Positions 15,046-22,972 of a DNA stretch of 64,000 nt are shown here, one piece after another (position 1 is the first letter of the stretch; the number at the start of each line of letters is the position of its first letter). A model generated the notes under the pieces. The model had not been told where the DNA came from, ran no database searches, and saw only the letters and a list, made by a program, of their open reading frames with translations. A program made the translations under genes and the position numbers. The stretch is taken from the IMG/VR virus record IMGVR_UViG_3300047095_000752, positions 181,226 through 245,225 of that record. The stretch is one strand, 5' to 3'. Origin of the DNA: a virus.

Positions 15046-17031
15046 ATGAGTCGTGACGAAATGAATGAATGGATCTTCCCAATTAAAGAACGCTTTAAAC
15101 TAAGTGAAAAGTTTCTAGAAGATTTCATAGATAAAGAACCGAATTGGGGTCCACTGGGTAAATTAACATACAAGAGAACATATGCTGCCCGTGTAGAGGG
15201 CGAAGATCGCACCGAAGAATGGTTTGAAACCGTAAAGCGAGTCGTAGAGACATGTTACACGATTCAATTAAATCATTGTAAAAATTTAAGACTCCCTTGG
15301 AAAGCACATACAGCACAAAAGTCCGCCCAAGAAATGTATACTCGGATGTTTACTTTTAAGTTTATTCCTCCGGGGCGCGGACTTGCTAATATGGGTGATG
15401 TTATTTTTAAACGTGGATCTATGGGGTTATTCAATTGCTCTGCGGTATCCACTAACAGCACAAATTTCTCAGATCCATACGTTTTCATGATGGACGTTTC
15501 AATGTGTGGAGTGGGATGTGGATTTGATACAGAAGGATCCGGTAAATTCAAATTCGTAACACCAAAAACAACAGATAAGCCACATATAGTGGAAGACTCT
15601 CGTGAAGGGTGGTGTGAGATCCTCCGAGTTGTTCTTGAATCATATGTTGGTAAAGAACACTTACCTACTAATATTGATTATTCTCAGATCCGAAAGATTG
15701 GATCTCCTATCGTAACATCTGGCGGCACTGCTCCCGGTCCAGAACCTTTAATTAATTGTATAAATAAAATTCAAGAAATAATGAATAAACGAATTGACTA
15801 TGATATTTCATCTAGTGATATTGTTGATCTTATGAATATTATTGGAGTGTGTGTTGTAGCTGGCGGGAAAAGGCGCACAGCCCAGATAGCCTTTGGACAT
15901 TACAACGATCAAGAATATATTTCATTGAAGGATCCGGATCTGCACCAAGAAGAATTAATGACCCACCGTTGGGCGTCAAATAATAGCATCTATGCTCAAG
16001 ATGGAATGGATTACACCAATATTATTAATACAATTAAAAAGTCTGGCGAACCCGGAATTCTTTATAAACATCGTATGCAAAATTATGGTCGTTTGAAAGA
16101 TGGGTATCAAGAAGGCATTGATGGTAAGGCTACACTGCTTAATCCATGCGGTGAAATTTCGCTGGAGAGTGAAGAACTCTGCAATATAGCGGATGTCTTC
16201 CCGGCGCACCATAGTTCCTTCGAAGATTTTAAACGTAGTCTCAAATTTGCATTTCTATATTGCAAGTCGGTCACGCTCGTACCTACACATTTAACCACAA
16301 CAAATTCGAAAATCCTAAAGAACCGCAGAATTGGAATCTCTCAGTCTGGGATCGTGCAAGCAATCCAAAAGCACGGTACAACCGAATACTTCCGTTGGTG
16401 CGATGAAGGATATCAATACCTCAAAAACTTGGATAAAAAATATTCAGACTGGCTATGTATCCAGAAAAGCATTAAGATTAGCACGGTTAAGCCGAGCGGA
16501 ACGACATCACTTCTGTGTGGGTCTACGCCGGGGATTCATTTTGAACACTCCGAATATTATATCCGTCGAATTCGGATTGAAGAAACCAACGAACAATTGA
16601 TTCAATCGGTTAAAGATGCTGGCTATAAGTGGGAAGTATCCGCTTATGGTGATCGTTCCATAGTATTTGAAATACCCGTCAAGGCTGAGAACTTCTATAA
16701 AGGGAAGTCGGACGTTTCGGTTTGGGAACAAATGCAACTTGGATCTAAGATTCAATCAATTTGGGCGGATAATAGCGTTTCACAGACAGTGCACTTTACC
16801 AAAGACGAATCCCTCTATCTTAAAAATGTAATTGAAATGTACGAAGATCAGTTGAAGACCGTATCATTTCTACCCCTGTCGGATCACGGATATATACAAG
16901 CACCGTATGAGTCAATAACCAAGGATCAGTACGAAGAAATGAGCAAGAATATAATCGCAATAAACTTTAAGTTTAAGAATACACAAGACACCATCGAGAA
17001 ATTCTGTGATGGTGATAAGTGTATGATCTAA
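15046..17031 (+). CDS. nrdJ: class II (adenosylcobalamin-dependent) monomeric ribonucleotide reductase
   Basis: The 661-residue protein resembles the monomeric ribonucleoside-triphosphate reductase of Lactobacillus leichmannii. The redox Cys lies in FNCSAVS (C131), the radical-site region is NPCGEISL (C368) with the second active-site Cys 11 residues on in ELCNIADVFP (C379), and the C-terminal shuttle pair is C654/C659 in CDGDKCMI. VKPSGTTSLLCGSTPGIH is the conserved substrate-binding segment. It reduces ribonucleotides to deoxyribonucleotides with a B12 cofactor, works in aerobic and anaerobic cells, and feeds phage DNA synthesis with ThyX. An ACAGGAG site precedes the ATG. Confidence 0.95.
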   Translation: MSRDEMNEWIFPIKERFKLSEKFLEDFIDKEPNWGPLGKLTYKRTYAARVEGEDRTEEWFETVKRVVETCYTIQLNHCKNLRLPWKAHTAQKSAQEMYTRMFTFKFIPPGRGLANMGDVIFKRGSMGLFNCSAVSTNSTNFSDPYVFMMDVSMCGVGCGFDTEGSGKFKFVTPKTTDKPHIVEDSREGWCEILRVVLESYVGKEHLPTNIDYSQIRKIGSPIVTSGGTAPGPEPLINCINKIQEIMNKRIDYDISSSDIVDLMNIIGVCVVAGGKRRTAQIAFGHYNDQEYISLKDPDLHQEELMTHRWASNNSIYAQDGMDYTNIINTIKKSGEPGILYKHRMQNYGRLKDGYQEGIDGKATLLNPCGEISLESEELCNIADVFPAHHSSFEDFKRSLKFAFLYCKSVTLVPTHLTTTNSKILKNRRIGISQSGIVQAIQKHGTTEYFRWCDEGYQYLKNLDKKYSDWLCIQKSIKISTVKPSGTTSLLCGSTPGIHFEHSEYYIRRIRIEETNEQLIQSVKDAGYKWEVSAYGDRSIVFEIPVKAENFYKGKSDVSVWEQMQLGSKIQSIWADNSVSQTVHFTKDESLYLKNVIEMYEDQLKTVSFLPLSDHGYIQAPYESITKDQYEEMSKNIIAINFKFKNTQDTIEKFCDGDKCMI

Positions 17032-17066
17032 CAAGAGTTAAACGAAATCCTTCGAAAGGGTTTAAA

Positions 17067-17762
17067 ATGATATCAGATATTAACAACTGTCCAGAAGTTT
17101 ATTACCCAGAAAAAAATATATTTACGGGTATAATTGAAAATATATTTAATCAAATTGGAACCACCAATAAATATTACGTCGAATTTGGATTTACTGATGT
17201 TGATGAACTATATGATAATACAACATTTCTAAAAAGGCATCATGGTTGGAATGGCTTGTGGATGGATGTAAGTCCGAATACAAAGTATAATAAAAAGAAA
17301 AATCCAGCCGTAAAAATCCATAAAATAACTGCAGAAAATATTAATGATTTATTTGAGTTATATAATGTTCCTGAAATATTCGATTTGCTAATCATTGATG
17401 TTGATTTTAATGACTTATGGATTTGGAAAGCATTAAATGAAAAATATAAACCAAGAATGTTAATGATCGAATACAATTTATTCGTACCACCCGGAGAAAG
17501 TAAAGTTGTTGCGTACGACCCCGACTTTGTTATAACTACGTATGACCAATATTTTGGCGGAAGTTTTGACGCATTATTAAAATTATCAAAAGAAAAAAAT
17601 TATCAATTAATTGGATGTTCGGATGCAAATATGTTATTCGTACCAAATGATTTAGTGGATGGTAACTTTATAATACCAGATGACATATATACTTTATATA
17701 TCCCACCAAATCCAAATAAACACACACACCCAAAATCAAATATGACCATGATAGACTACTAA
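17067..17762 (+). CDS. FkbM-like methyltransferase
   Basis: The start is set at ATG 17067 behind AAAGGG; an upstream ATG at 17019 lies inside the RNR gene. The 231-residue protein has the FkbM-type beginning YYVEFGFTDVDELYDNTTFL, then GWNGLWMDVSP and FDLLIIDVDFNDLWIWKAL, matching a Rossmann methyltransferase with its SAM and acidic motifs. Members of this family usually O-methylate sugars or small molecules, so it may belong to the glycan set of this phage. It is followed by a strong terminator. Confidence 0.65.
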   Translation: MISDINNCPEVYYPEKNIFTGIIENIFNQIGTTNKYYVEFGFTDVDELYDNTTFLKRHHGWNGLWMDVSPNTKYNKKKNPAVKIHKITAENINDLFELYNVPEIFDLLIIDVDFNDLWIWKALNEKYKPRMLMIEYNLFVPPGESKVVAYDPDFVITTYDQYFGGSFDALLKLSKEKNYQLIGCSDANMLFVPNDLVDGNFIIPDDIYTLYIPPNPNKHTHPKSNMTMIDY

Positions 17763-17775
17763 AAATCAATAAAAC

Positions 17776-17813
17776 GAACGCCAGACCATATAAATTGGTT
17801 TGGCGTTCTTTTT
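17776..17813 (+). terminator. rho-independent terminator after the FkbM-like gene
   Basis: A 13-bp stem (gaacgccagacca / tggtttggcgttc) with a 7-nt loop is followed by five T residues. Confidence 0.9.
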
Positions 17814-17893
17814 ATCGGTATCGTTTGCATATATCCTTCATGTATGGTACACTTCATATACAATACTCACCACAACACAACGGGACCCAACCA

Positions 17894-18748
17894 ATGAGTT
17901 TTTTTCGTTACCCCGGCGGCAAGTCGAAGCTAAGAACCAAAATTGTATCTAAATTAAATGATATGGCTGGAGACTTAGATTTGGAGTACCGGGAACCTTT
18001 CTTTGGGGGTGGTAGTATAGGACTACAATACCTAGAAAAATCAAAAAATAATAAAGTGTGGATTAATGATTTAGACTTGGGTATTTATTGTCTATGGGTG
18101 TCAGTGTTTAGATATCCAGAGAAACTTAAAGAGAATGTTTTAAAATTTACTCCAACCGTAGATGCATTTTACTCATTCAAAAACGATTTAACTAGAGACT
18201 GTAAATTAATTGATATTGATACTGTTGTAAATTTTGGATTCAAAAAACTAGCGATACATCAAATATCATACTCTGGATTGGGTACAAAATCAGGTGGACC
18301 ATTAGGTGGGCAATCCCAACTTTCAGATTATAAGATTGACTGCCGATGGTCACCTAAATATATTTGTAAAAAAATAGATAAACTTAATAAACAGTTTAAA
18401 AGATATAGTTTAAGATTTTCAGGAGTAGATTTTTCCGAAGTTATACTGGAAGATACTAAGGATGCTATTATTTATCTAGATCCACCATATTTTGTAAAGG
18501 GCAATGATTTATATCAGCACGGATTCAACACTGAAGATCATATACGCCTAGCAAATTGTTTAAAGAATACAAAACATAAATGGTTATTGTCGTATGATGA
18601 TTGTGATGAAATACGAGATTTATATAGCTGGGCAACCATAGAAGAACTTGATGGTGTGAGTTATAGTATAACAGCACTTAAAGATAAAGACTCGGGTAAA
18701 AGAACTAGCAGACAAAAAACCGAATTATTAATATCGGCGGGTTATTAA
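17894..18748 (+). CDS. Dam-like DNA adenine-N6 methyltransferase
   Basis: The 284-residue protein starts MSFFRYPGGKSKL, the SAM-binding F-x-G-x-K motif of D12-class (alpha group) adenine methyltransferases, and has the catalytic DPPY at residues 196-199 (IYLDPPYFVKG). QISYSGLGTKSGG and YDDCDEIRDLY are also typical of the family. The length matches Dam-type enzymes. It methylates adenine in DNA; the site is unknown. The next gene starts one base after its stop, suggesting a functional pair. The ribosome binding site is weak. TTGCAT with TACACT (17824-17852) may be its promoter. Confidence 0.9.
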   Translation: MSFFRYPGGKSKLRTKIVSKLNDMAGDLDLEYREPFFGGGSIGLQYLEKSKNNKVWINDLDLGIYCLWVSVFRYPEKLKENVLKFTPTVDAFYSFKNDLTRDCKLIDIDTVVNFGFKKLAIHQISYSGLGTKSGGPLGGQSQLSDYKIDCRWSPKYICKKIDKLNKQFKRYSLRFSGVDFSEVILEDTKDAIIYLDPPYFVKGNDLYQHGFNTEDHIRLANCLKNTKHKWLLSYDDCDEIRDLYSWATIEELDGVSYSITALKDKDSGKRTSRQKTELLISAGY

Positions 18749-18749
18749 A

Positions 18750-19424
18750 ATGGATTTGTTAGAACAAATAAAAACAGAAGTTTTGATATATGATTGTACA
18801 TTTAAATTAGCAGAAGAGACACATAAAAAATCTTTGGATAAAATTATTTGTTTTTCTAATGCAATGAATTCAAAAGGTCAATCTAAAATACACTATGAAA
18901 ATGAACGAAATGCTGTAAATGCATTAAACAATATTAGAGTCGGTAAATATGGTGAATTAGCAGTTGCTGTATTTTTATATAAAAATGGATATCCAAAAAT
19001 AGTACCTGATATGACGGTTAGATATGGTGCGAGTAAAGGGTGGGATTGTGATCTACCATATAAAGAATTAGACCCCACTCTCCCGGATATACATGTAAAA
19101 ACATGCGACGTAAATACAACTAAGTATTTAAAATCAAATGGCAGGACAGACAATTATTCTTGGACATTTCAATTTGGTAATAAATCAGGCAAGGGTGGTA
19201 AAGATATTCTATTTACAACTCCGGATAGCACCGAAGTTATTTTTTTGTCTGTAGTATCAAATATAAATAACCCTAACGTTACAGTTTACGCTTCTGGTCC
19301 TTGGTGTAAGTTATATCCGATATTAAAAGATCCAATGTTAGATTATTTAATAGGATTTAAAAAATGTATATATTCAAATGATTTATTAGATATTGCTAAG
19401 ACTGTTAAATTAGAAATAAATTAA
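18750..19424 (+). CDS. possible nuclease partner of the adenine methyltransferase
   Basis: This 224-residue protein starts 1 bp after the methyltransferase stop, so the two are coupled. The region GKYGELAVAVFLYKNG (E69), then KGWDCDL (D99, D101) and PDIHVKTCD (D113, K117) has the spacing of a PD-(D/E)XK nuclease core (Glu helix, acidic strand, x-V-K strand), but the residue two before Lys is His instead of Glu or Asp. If it is a nuclease, the pair would be a phage-borne type II restriction-modification system. It may instead be inactive or have another role. Confidence 0.5.
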   Translation: MDLLEQIKTEVLIYDCTFKLAEETHKKSLDKIICFSNAMNSKGQSKIHYENERNAVNALNNIRVGKYGELAVAVFLYKNGYPKIVPDMTVRYGASKGWDCDLPYKELDPTLPDIHVKTCDVNTTKYLKSNGRTDNYSWTFQFGNKSGKGGKDILFTTPDSTEVIFLSVVSNINNPNVTVYASGPWCKLYPILKDPMLDYLIGFKKCIYSNDLLDIAKTVKLEIN

Positions 19425-19426
19425 AC

Positions 19427-19468
19427 AAAAAATCACCGTCCCTTAAATATTGGAGGCGGTGATTTTTT
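19427..19468. terminator. bidirectional terminator between 18750-19424 and 19476-19772
   Basis: A 12-bp stem (aaaaaatcaccg / cggtgatttttt) has T-runs on both strands and separates converging genes. Confidence 0.85.
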
Positions 19469-19475
19469 TGGGACA

Positions 19476-19772
19476 TCAAGTACATCCGACCCCCTGCGCC
19501 GGGATCTTATGGTCACCCGCCCGTAGGGTCGACCACCGCCCCTCTCCCTCCGGCCACTTCCATTCGCAGAACCCCGCCACCAACTCGAAGATGGATCCGT
19601 CTTCGAACTTGGCGGAAACATCACCCTTGTTTCCGCCACTCTCCACGAATTGTTTACAGTCTCCTTTTATGGAGGTAACCCGCTGATTAAACTCCGGGTT
19701 GGAGTTGAACTTCGTCTCAACTAATTTCATAGCCAAGACGTAGTCCCTTCCGAATGTTGATGATGTCCACAT
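19476..19772 (-). CDS. GC-rich hypothetical protein
   Basis: A 98-residue protein starting MWTSSTFGRDYVLAMKLVE behind AAAAGGGATATAAC. It is Gly- and charge-rich with two Trp in CEWKWPEGEGRW and Cys residues at the C-terminus. Its GC content is far above the AT-rich neighbours. The conserved TATATATA element is 68 bp upstream and a terminator follows, so it forms a one-gene unit. No family recognised. Confidence 0.65.
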   Translation of the reverse strand: MWTSSTFGRDYVLAMKLVETKFNSNPEFNQRVTSIKGDCKQFVESGGNKGDVSAKFEDGSIFELVAGFCEWKWPEGEGRWSTLRAGDHKIPAQGVGCT

Positions 19773-19840
19773 GTTATATCCCTTTTATGTGAAACTTTGA
19801 TATCCCCATCAAGTCACACAGAAGTTATGGGAATATAATT

Positions 19841-19862
19841 TACAATTATTAATATATATAAT
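19841..19862 (-). promoter_or_regulatory. TATATATA-class element, site 2
   Basis: Minus strand ATTATATATATTAATAATTG, 68 bp upstream of the start at 19772. Confidence 0.65.
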
Positions 19863-19866
19863 TAAA

Positions 19867-20199
19867 TTAAAATACACAATTATGAATTCTATCCGCTTTT
19901 ACTTTATCCCCGACGATGTAGTAAAAGTTTTTTTGCTTTAACGCATTCGCGAATTTGTGTAGGCAGATGTGAACGGCACCTTCAATCCGTATCCCGGAAT
20001 TGAGATCTACTCGGGTACCGTCATTTAATTTCATGACCATCTTATCATCCGTCTTATCACGTAATGTTACTGTATATCCGTTGGACGAATCAAGCTCAAT
20101 ATTGGACCCGTACACCCATATGATCTCCCCTATCGAAGGAAGTATTTTTCCACCGATGGTGATATCACGCCCCGTAACATTAACTAACATTGGTACCAT
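19867..20199 (-). CDS. GC-leaning hypothetical protein
   Basis: The start is set at ATG 20199 behind AAGGAGGTTTT. The 110-residue product (MVPMLVNVTGRDITIGGKIL ...) is mostly beta-strand with Asp/Gly turns, ending with a short helix and VGDKVKADRIHNCVF. It may be a small beta-barrel or SH3-like domain, which is inference. It follows the 27-residue peptide gene, with a terminator hairpin between them. Confidence 0.62.
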   Translation of the reverse strand: MVPMLVNVTGRDITIGGKILPSIGEIIWVYGSNIELDSSNGYTVTLRDKTDDKMVMKLNDGTRVDLNSGIRIEGAVHICLHKFANALKQKNFYYIVGDKVKADRIHNCVF

Positions 20200-20211
20200 A
20201 AAACCTCCTTG

Positions 20212-20250
20212 AAAAAGAAAAACCGGCGCTCCCCACAATGAGGAGCGCCG
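20212..20250 (-). terminator. terminator after the 27-residue peptide gene
   Basis: A 9-bp GC-rich stem (cggcgctcc / ggagcgccg) with a 9-nt loop is followed on the minus strand by a T-rich run. Some read-through would be needed to express 19867-20199 from the same promoter. Confidence 0.8.
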
Positions 20251-20256
20251 AACCTG

Positions 20257-20340
20257 TTACGCGAAGAAGTCGTTGCCATTCGACTTCTTCTTGAAGAGTT
20301 TGTTGAAAATATTAATGATATAATCAATTACCCCAGCCAT
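20257..20340 (-). CDS. 27-residue amphipathic peptide
   Basis: The frame runs from ATG 20340 (behind GAAAGGGTAACGGT) to TAA 20257. The peptide begins MAGVIDYIINIFNKLFKKK and ends SNGNDFFA. The first 19 residues form an amphipathic helix with a basic end, much like small membrane-active peptides or phenol-soluble-modulin-like toxins. It lies between the TATATATA element (53 bp upstream) and a strong terminator, so it is a dedicated transcription unit, which supports it being a gene. Confidence 0.65.
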   Translation of the reverse strand: MAGVIDYIINIFNKLFKKKSNGNDFFA

Positions 20341-20393
20341 ACCGTTACCCTTTCGATGTTTAATGTTGTATTATAGAATATACATACTCTATC

Positions 20394-20415
20394 TTCGTTA
20401 GTTTATATATATAAT
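20394..20415 (-). promoter_or_regulatory. TATATATA-class element, site 3
   Basis: Minus strand ATTATATATATAAACTAACG, 53 bp upstream of the 27-residue peptide gene. It fits the consensus less well at its right end. Confidence 0.6.
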
Positions 20416-20861
20416 CACTGTACAGTGGATGGTAGTTGCAATAATTGAGTCCCTCGTTGCCAAGAACTCTCCAATAACATAGGTCTATTCACTTTTGATG
20501 AATCGACACGAGATGTCGCTAATACCCAGCTTGCCGCCATTATCCCACTTCCCGATGATATGTTTATATATACTTTGCTTTTTCGGTGCATATGAATTAG
20601 TTGTTCACTTGCCATATAAATGGATTCCATATCATTAGGATGATCTATGATAACTTTTTTTGCTCGTATATATAATTTTGGGTGTTTAGCTCTTAGATTA
20701 TGAACAAACCCACCACTTCCTAATACCCGCTTGTATCGTATAGAATCATATAATATAAACAACTGATCTATTTCTATATCCCGCAGGATATCACATATCG
20801 CCCCTCGTTTCGTGTTTTCCTCAAGATCGGTAGTACCAACCCAACTCAATAAGACACTCAC
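20415..20861 (-). CDS. stand-alone RtcR-like CARF-domain protein
   Basis: The 148-residue protein matches the ligand-sensing N-terminal domain of RtcR (a CARF-like Rossmann domain). It has MSVLLSWVGTTDLE at the start (compare GFVGT in RtcR), IDQLFILYDS (residues 31-40), KKVIIDHPNDMESIYMASEQ (68-87), and the signature VYINISSGSGIMAASWVLAT (97-116) followed by RPMLLESS. In RtcR this domain senses RNA ends; in type III CRISPR accessory proteins CARF domains bind cyclic oligoadenylates. There is no effector or sigma54 domain here. It is the last gene of the operon starting at 22560. It could sense, sequester or cleave a signal nucleotide or RNA end. Confidence 0.62.
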   Translation of the reverse strand: MSVLLSWVGTTDLEENTKRGAICDILRDIEIDQLFILYDSIRYKRVLGSGGFVHNLRAKHPKLYIRAKKVIIDHPNDMESIYMASEQLIHMHRKSKVYINISSGSGIMAASWVLATSRVDSSKVNRPMLLESSWQRGTQLLQLPSTVQ

Positions 20862-20874
20862 ATAAACACTCCTT

Positions 20875-21300
20875 CTAAGTTTCGTTCAAAGGGTTATACA
20901 CAACACACGTGATTAAAGATTGTAAACAATAAGTATTATCAAAATCCGGATCCCTATATACAAATACGACATTGTTAAAACACATGAGATATAAATAATA
21001 CTTCGATAATCCGAATTCAACATAAAAACTACGATATACAGACATGTTATAAACAGATCCATAATAACGAAAGTTGTAATATTTTTTCTGTTTATTATTT
21101 AAATATTGTTTATTATGTGTTGTCTTAGTATGATGTGTTATATGTATATCCTTTGGTATGATATTTCGAAGATCCGATGTTTTACTATCTATGAAATAAG
21201 GTAAAACGAGTCTATAATCTTTTTTCAAAATTTTAAATATTAGTTCCATACATCGGATAATTATATTATCATAGGTGTCCGACAGATTTAATTTGTACAC
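20875..21300 (-). CDS. diverged small protein family, member D
   Basis: A GTG start at 21300 behind TGAGGGCTTC is used. The 141-residue protein is Tyr/Asn/Lys-rich, with a beta-rich C-terminal half (VYRSFYVEFGLSKYYLYLMC) ending CVVYNPLNET, comparable to CFVYNP in 50711-51172. Together with 21327-22560 it forms a run of four consecutive genes of similar size and layout. Function unknown. Confidence 0.6.
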   Translation of the reverse strand: MYKLNLSDTYDNIIIRCMELIFKILKKDYRLVLPYFIDSKTSDLRNIIPKDIHITHHTKTTHNKQYLNNKQKKYYNFRYYGSVYNMSVYRSFYVEFGLSKYYLYLMCFNNVVFVYRDPDFDNTYCLQSLITCVVYNPLNET

Positions 21301-21326
21301 ACGAAGCCCTCAAGTTAAATACCATA

Positions 21327-21725
21327 TCATAGACGATACTCAAATATATATTCTCCGAAATACGTCCCGGTTAAATCATAGTCCTCAAGTCTAACCAAAA
21401 AACTTAACAATACGAAATTTGTTTTAAAAGTAAATGCGGTCAATGTAGTAATTCCATCACAGTCGTATATTATGGTATCACTTAATATCACCGCATTCTT
21501 GTTGAATGTATAATTATGTTTAGGCTTATATTTCAAATCTGGTATATACAATTCCATTTCTTCACCATTTGGATAGGAGTCATATAAACCAATTAGTCTG
21601 TTGTTTACACTTTGGCTTGACCACAATTTCATGTAATTGAATATAGGGAATATTTTAACATTTAAGTTAGACACAAGAACATGGGTATAATATATACACT
21701 GTTGAATTCTATGTTGTATATCCAT
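21327..21725 (-). CDS. diverged small protein family, member E (xFPIFNx motif)
   Basis: A 132-residue protein. NVKIFPIFNYMKLW near residue 25 is shared in form with members F and G (FPIFNFMMHD, IPIFNFVKAW). Later strands (FTFKTNFVLLSFLV) align with KYNFLIL and KYNFMLL in the relatives. The ATG overlaps the stop of member F. Unknown function. Confidence 0.62.
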   Translation of the reverse strand: MDIQHRIQQCIYYTHVLVSNLNVKIFPIFNYMKLWSSQSVNNRLIGLYDSYPNGEEMELYIPDLKYKPKHNYTFNKNAVILSDTIIYDCDGITTLTAFTFKTNFVLLSFLVRLEDYDLTGTYFGEYIFEYRL

Positions 21726-22111
21726 TATACGGGGAGTACCGAACTTCTAAATGGCAGTCTGTTATAATTAGATGATGGACATGCATATCTAGATGTTAGA
21801 ATTAAAAAATTGTACTTTGGAACTCTTAGAACTAATACGGTCGAGTCGTGTACACTAGATTTGGAGAACCCGCGACACACACTCAATTTAAATGTGTGAT
21901 CCGAATTAACTAATGGATAAGGAAAGTGAATGTCGATCCCATAGAAATTGAATTTTACTTTATCACTTTGTTTGGAATCTATACATATTATATCATGCAT
22001 CATAAAATTAAATATAGGAAATCGACATATTTTTAGGTCGTAGATCAATCTTAAAATTAAAGCCAAACTATTAGTTAACTTAGATTTATATACAAGACTT
22101 GGTCCCACCAT
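21725..22111 (-). CDS. diverged small protein family, member F (xFPIFNx motif)
   Basis: The start is ATG 22111, overlapping the upstream TGA and preceded by GGAGG. The 128-residue protein contains LKICRFPIFNFMMHDIIC, FPYPLVN and VPKYNFLILTSRY, the same order of motifs as members E and G. Function unknown. Confidence 0.62.
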   Translation of the reverse strand: MVGPSLVYKSKLTNSLALILRLIYDLKICRFPIFNFMMHDIICIDSKQSDKVKFNFYGIDIHFPYPLVNSDHTFKLSVCRGFSKSSVHDSTVLVLRVPKYNFLILTSRYACPSSNYNRLPFRSSVLPV

Positions 22112-22560
22112 CACATCATCCTCCTTTTTTGCTTAACATTCATCATACTGTAGTTATATGGCCAGGTATCTCTATGGTATTCAGAATCCTCGTTGGACCC
22201 GTCTGTTACCCTTTTTAATAACATAAAATTATATTTACTGGTGAATAAGGATAGGGATACATCACAACATTTATCTCTTATTGGCGCAAACACATTCCTG
22301 AATATAATATTTGGGGAACCAACTGATATTTTAAAATTAGACATATAAAGAGACTCAGCAGACGACCTTCGTATTGGCGTAGTTTTGGTATAATTAGTTT
22401 GAAAGTTATTATAATCCCATGCTTTAACAAAATTAAATATAGGTATAATTGTAATATGTAACCCAAAGTCTATGAGCTTAAACAATTTATTTACTATACT
22501 ATATTGCATTCCTTTAATATAATGTATATACTTATATGAATTTTGATTCCATGGGTACAA
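22111..22560 (-). CDS. diverged small protein family, member G (xIPIFNx motif)
   Basis: The first gene of the cluster uses a TTG start at 22560 with GGAGGTTAGAGC directly upstream. The 149-residue protein contains LHITIIPIFNFVKAW, SNFKISVG and TSKYNFMLLKRV, then a basic Met-rich C-terminus (MMNVKQKRRMM). It lies 55 bp downstream of the conserved TATATATA element and probably leads an operon down to the CARF-like gene. Confidence 0.62.
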   Translation of the reverse strand: MYPWNQNSYKYIHYIKGMQYSIVNKLFKLIDFGLHITIIPIFNFVKAWDYNNFQTNYTKTTPIRRSSAESLYMSNFKISVGSPNIIFRNVFAPIRDKCCDVSLSLFTSKYNFMLLKRVTDGSNEDSEYHRDTWPYNYSMMNVKQKRRMM

Positions 22561-22615
22561 GCTCTAACCTCCACTCGTCATAATTAACCGCAGAAAAATA
22601 AAACAGAAGTATAAC

Positions 22616-22637
22616 TCCAATAATAAATATATATAGT
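22616..22637 (-). promoter_or_regulatory. TATATATA-class element, site 4
   Basis: Minus strand ACTATATATATTTATTATTG, 55 bp upstream of the TTG start at 22560. Confidence 0.65.
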
Positions 22638-22650
22638 TAAATAAACGTCG

Positions 22651-22658
22651 GGACAAAT
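22651..22658 (+). promoter_or_regulatory. GGACAAAT leader motif
   Basis: An 8-bp motif 27 bp before ATG 22686, one of seven plus-strand leader copies. Function unknown. Confidence 0.4.
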
Positions 22659-22685
22659 GTGTATATACTTAAAAGGAGATTTTAT

Positions 22686-22892
22686 ATGATTACTCATAAA
22701 GACATACACGTAGTTTTAGAATCATTTGTCAAAGAAACTACGCAAAAAAATAATGCCGTAAAGACCGAAGATAATTTTATGTTAGAGTCTAACTTACTTG
22801 AGTACGGTAGTGAAACCTATGATTTTGCTGGAAATATTAAAGTTGCTGACGAAGCTGCCTATATGGATTTCATCATCGAAAATAACCACTAA
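22686..22892 (+). CDS. small acidic protein
   Basis: ATG 22686 follows a strong AAAAGGAGATTTTAT site. The 68-residue protein (MITHKDIHVVLESFVKETTQ ...) is acidic and helical with a repeated Asp/Glu/Ala pattern at the end (KVADEAAYMDFIIENNH). The leader contains GGACAAAT. Unknown function. Confidence 0.65.
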   Translation: MITHKDIHVVLESFVKETTQKNNAVKTEDNFMLESNLLEYGSETYDFAGNIKVADEAAYMDFIIENNH

Positions 22893-22915
22893 ATCCTAGT
22901 TTCGACTTTCTTTTT

Positions 22916-22971
22916 ACCTCACTAGATGGTATACTGTAGTAACAACAGTTTCCAATTTAGTGAGGTTTTTT
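22916..22971 (+). terminator. hairpin that overlaps a promoter and the FEN ribosome binding site
   Basis: A 9-bp inverted repeat (acctcacta 22916-22924, tagtgaggt 22958-22966) is followed by T residues, so read-through from 22686-22892 should stop here. A -10-like TATACT (22930-22935) lies in the loop and the right arm carries the GTGAGG ribosome binding site of the next gene. New transcripts starting in the loop would lack the left arm. Confidence 0.5.
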
Positions 22972-22972
22972 C

